Shown here: in pieces, positions 58,278 through 64,000 of the stretch
How the letters are laid out: each line of letters begins with the position of its first letter
How positions within the stretch are numbered: the first letter of the stretch is position 1
Assembly (NCBI GenBank): GCA_050084985.1
Contig: JBITNC010000001.1
Coordinates: forward strand, 77,190,001-77,254,000
Reading direction: 5' to 3'
Origin: Nageia nagi
Taxonomy: Eukaryota > Pinophyta
DNA length: 64,000 nt
Notes under the pieces: generated by a model
Databases searched by the model: none
Seen by the model: only the letters and a program-made list of their open reading frames with translations
Told to the model about the DNA's origin: nothing
Translations under genes and position numbers: made by a program

Positions 58278-59221
58278 TGATGTTCCAAAATTATTCTTAT
58301 TCCAAACATAGCAATCCAAACACAAACATGCACAAAGAAAAATCATATCTACAAAATGTGATTCAAATGATGCTCAAATATGGATCTAAAAATTTTCTAA
58401 GTGTGCCCTAAGGCTAGATGTCTCAATAAAAGCATAATATCTCACTAAAAATGGCCCAAAGGGATAGATGTTTGGCTCACAGGACCAAATCTACAACTCC
58501 ATAAGCTCACTATGTACCAAGAAGGATGACATCATGTAACTAGGATCTTAAACCCCCAGATTTGATGGAATAATGGGACAACTACACTCCCTCAAATGTG
58601 GATGCTCCACTAGAGGGCTCTTCTCATGCTTGGAAATCGTAAGGTAGAAGTGCAACCTCGAAATACCACTGAATGGATTAAGACGTTACACCTTAGTTGT
58701 AGATTAGTAGGATACCTTAGCTTACTAACCCTCCCTTGATTCTACACTAAGAGGACAAGCTTGAAATATGCCAAGACTTCAAGATCAAATATCAAATAAG
58801 CTAAAGATGCTTCCATATGGTGTGTGCCTCTCCTATATAGCTTGATGCCTCATCCTAGGGACAAGATCTCACCTCAAAGTCATGTATACATGGACATCTC
58901 ATCTTGAATCTCATAGATTGACCTTGAGATGATAACAAGCACATCTAGATGCTAATAAATACTCATATCTATCCCTAAGAAAGAGACATCCCACATTGGG
59001 GCTCACAATTGATCCCTTGTACCCACAAGTCTAATATCCTAGGGTTACATCATGCGTAAAGATACATGGAAATAATAATTAAATACTCCTAACTACTAAG
59101 TCAATCCTAAATTACATCATCTCATTCTTAAACACTCCCTATGGGAGGCGTAAAGCCTCAAGTGGACCCTACAAGACATCCAATGTAAGAAAAAGGAATA
59201 ATGATAATTGGGAACATCACA
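58278..59221 (-). repeat. 5' LTR of element D
   Basis: 944 bp, minus strand start TGTGATGTTCCC. The ends form the inverted repeat GATGTTCC...GGAACATC. Followed by target duplication TGTTA (59222-59226). Confidence 0.93.
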
Positions 59222-59226
59222 TGTTA

Positions 59227-59700
59227 GGTCCAAACTCCGTAAATTTTACTTTTGTCTCTGCTTTCACTAATGCTTATTGTGGTTTTTCTTGAGGGATATT
59301 TGATAAGTTTAGATGAGAAATGCCTAGGCCATCTAGCTCTAGATCAGCTAGATTACATAAAGCATATGGTGTAGGATCTACTAGGATTGTATGGATTTGA
59401 CCATTAAATTCAAACTTTAAGTAATTGTGCCAGGTAGAAGGAATTGCTTCCATTTGATGGATCTAAGGCCTACCCAAGAGCAAATTATATGAAAGCTTGT
59501 CATTTACAACATGAAAGGGAGATTGAATCATTTTTGGGCCCCAATTGTATTGACAAAGAGAGTGTAGCAAGAGCTTTCCTTGAGATATTATTGCAAATTC
59601 TAATATGGGGGATGGGTTCTTCCATGAGAATTTATGTGAACATATATTGAATCCTGAACCGGGATCTACCATGGATCTTTTGACCTTCCAACCCTCAATA
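59227..59700 (-). pseudogene. Element G protease region
   Basis: FHVVNDKLSYNLLLGRPWIH then QMEAIPSTWHNYLKFEFNG (59400-59530) is the highly typical end of the Tat/Athila-type Gypsy protease domain (SYNxLLGRPWIHxxxAVPSTLHQxLKF). It continues to 59227 with DLELDGLGISHLNLSN. The element resumes at 43950 left of D. A stop and a shift are present near 59640-59700. Confidence 0.9.
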
Positions 59701-61010
59701 TCAAGTGTGATATAAAGAGCTAAAAATTAATCAATGATATCCTTTTTGGGCATTTCTTATCATCAAAAGTAATTGCATTACAAGCTTGAATGGACTGAAT
59801 TTTCTCAGAAAAAGTAATAGCGAAGATATCATAAGGAACTTTTTCATTTTTTAATGCCTCGTACAATATATCCCTATGTGGTTTTGAAATTTGAAAAAGC
59901 TCAAAAAGATTGATTTTAGAAGGGTATTTTTTAATTACTCTACCATAATGTAAGATCTTGGATCACGAGGTAAACTTACTTGTTCAATTGTGATAGGATT
60001 TGGAATATCTCTTAGATTTCCATTTCGAATACTCACACATATATCTTCACCCACAGAAATGATGTTGGCAACTTGGTAATTTGGAGCTTCTTTTGCATTT
60101 TTGACTTCATAGTTTGCTTGAGTTATGAGATTCAATATGGCAACCTCCAAAGGCTTGTATTTGTTTGTAACATTACCCCTCTTTTGATAATATGAAAAAA
60201 ATTGATCTTGATCATCAAAAATCATATTGTCATATTGAGCTCTTTTATCCAATGGCTTGAGCAAACCTTTCTTGATGAGATCTTGGAGTATAATTCTTGG
60301 AGGAATGGGGAAAGTGAATCCAAAATCCCTTTGAGTGAAAGATCTTTGCTATGTAGGTCCTTCAGCTATATTAACAACTTTTTCTTCTTTCTTTGCATAA
60401 GGTTTTTTGTTATAAGTGATAGATCCATACTTAAGTGTCCAAGCTCAAGTGGAACTTTCTCTTTGGCCAAAACTCTTTTGGTCATGCTTCCAAATCCCAT
60501 ATCAACATAATCTATGGCATATTGCTTAAGAACAAGAAGAATAGAATCCACAAAATTTCACTCTCAACCAATTGACTTTTAATAAATTGTCATACCTTTT
60601 TAAACTGAGGAATATATTTTTCAATTGTTTCATTGGGCCCTTGGTGTAGAGAACACAAATCTATGACATGGTGGCATGTTCCTTGATGTTGTGCTTGTAT
60701 TGGTACATGGAGACTTTGACAAGAGTTTTGAAAGAATCAATAGATCCGAACAACAGATTGTAGAACCATTCGGCTAGCATCTCCTTTAAGGCTCCTTGGG
60801 AAGAATTTGGCTATCAGATTTTCATTGTCTCCCAATTTCAGCAAGCACTCCTCTTGAAAGTTGACCAGATGTTGTTTTGGTCTTGTTCACCAGTAAACAT
60901 CACAAGCTTGGGGGTCTTGAGATCAGTGGAAGGGGAAAATTGTAGGTTTTTGCCAACAAGAGCGATATGAATATGCAATTACAATCTTTTTGCTTCTATT
61001 GGGCATGTTG
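59701..61010 (-). pseudogene. Element G gag
   Basis: LMAEWFYNL-type text is clear: MLAEWFYNLLFGSIDSFKTL then YQYKHNIKEHATMS (about 60680-60790) is the Retrotrans_gag core (EWFYxLPPGSIxSFxxLxxxFxxQYxxNI). KTPKLVMFTGEQDQ lies further right. 59935-60264 and 60366-60551 are open stretches of gag-protease linker (SIRNGNLRDIPNPITIEQVS). Many stops. Confidence 0.87.
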
Positions 61011-61900
61011 GTGTGATTCAATATTTGACACTCTTTTTGCTAGATCAACTTGATCAAATTGAGAATGGACCTAATTTATACTTGTGGATGCATGTTGTGG
61101 TTGTTTACATTGATTCAGCATCTTTAGAAGAGCATCCATGAATATTTTCATGGCCTTCTAGAGAAGCTCTAATATTTGAGCCATCAAAACGGCATCACCA
61201 TTATGCTATTAGATAAACAACATAGTTGACACCATGGACTTTGTCACATATTTGTACTAGATTTTGTCCGTGATGACCAAATCCCTCAATCAATTAGGTT
61301 CACCAAAATATAGATGCTTTTAGTGAATTGTGATTAAACAATCACCATTGCACTACAAAATATCAATTGTGGTATTATGAGACACTTTGCAATTATGCAC
61401 ACTAGATATGGTAACTTTCATTGTCGAAGTTGAGTATCCTCCTTCAGGATTGAGTTGTCTTCCAAATTTGGAGCTAAATGAATAGAAGAATCACAGTGCA
61501 CACGACATGAACTCCATTAGACAATGGATATCGTGCGCTCTTATGAAAACGCAAACTCAAGAATATATAATAATGGCAAAAGATAGACAACAAATCCTCA
61601 AATAGGCAATGTCAAGAGACATAATTGTTATTTTGAGTGTGGATCTTCTTGCTAGTCACTGGATGTTGATCACTCATGTCCAATGCTTTGTCTTTGATCT
61701 TCTTTTGTAGCTAATCCTCTTAAATATATATGCTTCTTGAAATCTACATAGATCACATAGCTTGTGGTGTCATTCTTGGTATTGACATCAATTACATTGT
61801 ATATGATGTCTTTTATTAACATCTACACCATCTTTTACAAATGCTTTTGTTACCTAAAATATGATTAATATTAAATAAAAATTATATTTAGGTGTCTACA
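61011..61900 (-). repeat. Element G leader and probable 5' LTR
   Basis: The minus strand at 61900 begins TGTAGACACCTAAATATAA, a common Gypsy LTR start, and the region lies directly upstream of the G gag. The inner LTR edge and PBS were not found, so the LTR length is unknown. The five bases outside are AAGAG. Confidence 0.55.
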
Positions 61901-62019
61901 AAGAGGACCTTCAAACATTATTAATAGCATAATTAAAACAAGTAATAAGATCATAAAGCTTCTTTTGGTTATCTTGGTTTGTCTAATGTCTTTATAATGT
62001 GGACAAATAAGGAGAGTGA

Positions 62020-62400
62020 GTCTCATTTTCTATGGTATTAAGATTACAAAGCTTACAAATTCTTACATCCCATATTGTTTTAGGTATTGTTTATCTACTA
62101 GTTTCACTATGCAATTCATGTGAATTAGTTCTTATCCTTAAAATCTCAAGCTTTATTTTTATATTGATAATCTTACGTGGGTAGGATGGATGTTTAAGTT
62201 TTGGAATAATGATATTTATATAACAGATTAGTTTTCTTTTAATTTTGATATTATCATCAATCCAAAAAAATTGAATTTCTTTGTTTGCTATTTATAATCT
62301 CAATTTTTCATTATCCAAAAGGATTATGTTGTTGTGTATGCCCCAAAAATCAAACCATTTATAAAAATCTTTTAGCCACCCTCTTTTAAAATGATGAGTT
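62020..62400 (-). pseudogene. LINE ORF2 C-terminal relic
   Basis: Minus strand: WLKDFYKWFDFWGIHNNIIL, then LEILRIRTNSHELHSETSR and WDVRICKLCNLNTIENETHS. This is the C-terminal end of a plant LINE ORF2 (pattern LRxxxHxLxxExGR...RxCxxCxxxxVExExHF). Related to the copy at 30720-30851. The sequence 62440-62490 shares the 'accta.tggtttgtaga' tail with 30460-30580. Confidence 0.72.
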
Positions 62401-64000
62401 AGCTAAATTTGTTGGATGATTTAAAGGTAAAGTTTGACATTAGTGTCTTTTTAAACCTATTGGTTTGTAGAACCTATCATTAGTTTTTAAATATCACCAA
62501 TGTAAAGGGGTGAGATTTGAAACATAAAACCTTCAATATGAGTACCTTCATACCCACTTGTCTCCCAACTCCTCTAACAAGATGGTTTACACAACTTTCC
62601 ATTATTTGATAGACTAAAAACTTACTCGATCTCATTAGAAGGATGGCAATGATGTTCATGTTTTGATAAACTTTACAATTTGCAAAACATATTTTAACAC
62701 ATTTAAATTACATATTATTTTTGAGTCTCAACATTTGGAATTGCAAAATATGTATTTAACATAGAAAAACTAAAATGCATTCTACTTTGTGATTTACATG
62801 CTCCTTACAAGCACTCTTATGTACAAGATATTGTTCCACAAGTGTGGGCATATTCTAGAGACATGTGTTGCATCTTAGTTGTATCAATTTAAACCAATAT
62901 AGTGTATTTACAAATAGACGCAAACTATCTAGCCTCCAAAATTCTCCCTTCATAACCTGACATATCTGACATCATCAAATGTTGAAAATAGGCATTGGTG
63001 GGGTCCGGTATTTTTCCCAATGCAGGAGTTAATCCCACTTCATGTAACCCTCTTTTTAGGGGTTATACTAAGTATGTTTAACCCACTTTCCATTTTAAAT
63101 AGAAACATTGTCAAGTATATTTTATGTTGTGGCTGATGGTATCCTGATCAAAACAGTGCAATTTTCTACCATAGACACATGTTAAAATCCCTATAAGACC
63201 ATTATAACCCTAAAATTGATAAACATAATGTGTATAATCTTGAATTGAAAAACTTACCAATATACTCCAAATTTGCACCATGTTAAATTTGTCAAAGGTA
63301 CGAAGGGAAATTCTGGAAGCTAAATAGTCTGTGCTTTACAAATATGCTGTGAGATATTTTGTTCATTTTTCCTTAATAAATCCTGGACCTCAACTTGAAA
63401 ATGAATTTATACAAGAAGAAATAAGAACATAATGTTTTATTGAAAAAATATTTATCAAAAGTGACAACTTAGTTGGAGAAAAAAAAGGCAATTTTCTATG
63501 TTCCACATTAATTAACAATCAAATCAATATGTATTGTGTTCTTCTCCATGCTTTCTTAATTACTTACATCCCCATCTCCCAAACTTAGCTATTGACTATA
63601 GATACAGAATAAAAACCCTAAAACTTCATGCAAACTTTAATTTTGTTATAAAACCATAAACTTTCATAAAAACAGGCCTGCTTATCTCAACCACGAGTAG
63701 AATGTCTTCTCTAAAAAAAGTTCTATCTAAAATTCTTTACTATGTTCGAAAAGGTCTGTAAACTATTAATACTCTCTTGGAACACAACATATTACAAATT
63801 GTTAAGAACTTCAACTAGAGATGAGCTTCTGTAATTACTAAATGTAACAAATGTTATAAAACTTGTGCATACCCATCAAAAAATCTCACCCAAAACCTCG
63901 CAACTATATTATCTCAAAGCTATCCAACATACAAAGGCACCTAAGTTACTGAACATGCAGAACTTAGACACGCTTGCAAACAGTTCTACTGCATGTTCTG
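62401..64000. other. Unassigned AT-rich end of the window
   Basis: No coding sequence, LTR edge, tandem array or RNA gene could be recognised. Confidence 0.45.

Larger units (their letters stand above)
44098..59221 (-). mobile_element. 15.1-kb Gypsy-type LTR element D, no RT seen, nested in element G
   Basis: LTRs of 937 bp (44098-45034) and 944 bp (58278-59221), PBS beside the right LTR, purine tract beside the left LTR, and a perfect 5-bp target duplication. Inside, on the minus strand, there is gag with a zinc knuckle and an aspartic protease, but I found no RT, RNase H or integrase, and there is no space for them between protease (47519) and 3' LTR (45034) once the 653-bp solo LTR is removed. 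D therefore looks non-autonomous (gag-protease only). It holds an internal duplication, a second gag relic (E), a solo Copia LTR and several minisatellites. Element G sequence continues on both sides (G-patch region left, protease right). Confidence 0.87.

Noticed and set aside
1-64000. tRNA, rRNA or organelle-derived DNA
   Set aside because: No cloverleaf with intact A and B boxes or rRNA-like stretch was recognised by eye; a tRNAscan or Infernal run would be needed to exclude decayed copies.

Overview
The window looks like nuclear DNA of a plant with a very large genome, most likely a gymnosperm and probably a conifer. It is AT-rich, holds almost no host coding sequence, and is packed with old, nested LTR retrotransposons. 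It also carries a Penelope-like reverse transcriptase, a class that as far as I recall is rare in plants and known from conifers. The only host gene I can support is the 3' end of a plant mitochondrial uncoupling protein (UCP) gene on the + strand: exons 25946-26032 and 26240-26275, with clean splice sites. Its upstream exons are not visible, so they probably lie left of the window or of the retroelement nest, which implies a very long intron.

Layout, left to right. 1-3105: the 5' end of a minus-strand Copia-type element (element C) with its 497-bp LTR, tRNA-Met-type primer binding site (PBS) and a long leader containing a GC-rich block that holds a captured pentatricopeptide-repeat (PPR) fragment. 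4157-10000: a decayed intron-containing hAT transposase and two pairs of inverted repeats. 10153-24820: a Copia element (B) whose left LTR is split by a younger, full-length Copia element (A, 10350-18924; 5-bp target duplication GTAAA; 499-bp LTRs). The right LTR of B is followed by a second polypurine tract and more internal sequence, so B is the remnant of a tandem LTR-internal-LTR-internal array. 24821-26700: UCP 3' end and a short tandem repeat. 26700-31800: AT-rich relics, including a Copia gag relic, tandem repeats, a (TA)n tract, a near-perfect hairpin and a LINE end. 31815-40607: a decayed chromovirus-like Gypsy element (F) on the minus strand, with 1.6-kb 5' LTR, PBS, gag, protease, RT and integrase relics. 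40608-61900: another minus-strand Gypsy element (G). Its RT is split by a Penelope-like element (40736-about 42660), and its protease/RT region is split by a 15.1-kb LTR element (D, 44098-59221; target duplication TGTTA). D carries gag and protease but no visible RT, contains a solo Copia LTR, an internal duplication of about 1.8 kb and a second gag relic (E). 62000-64000: a LINE 3' end, then unassigned sequence.

No element here looks autonomous today: every gag-pol has stops or frameshifts. The nesting gives an order of events: G before D, F and the Penelope-like element; D before the solo LTR; B before A. By eye, the two LTRs of A differ at about 22 of 499 positions, while those of B differ far more, which fits that order. 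All positions and homologies come from reading the sequence and from memory of the families. No database search was possible.
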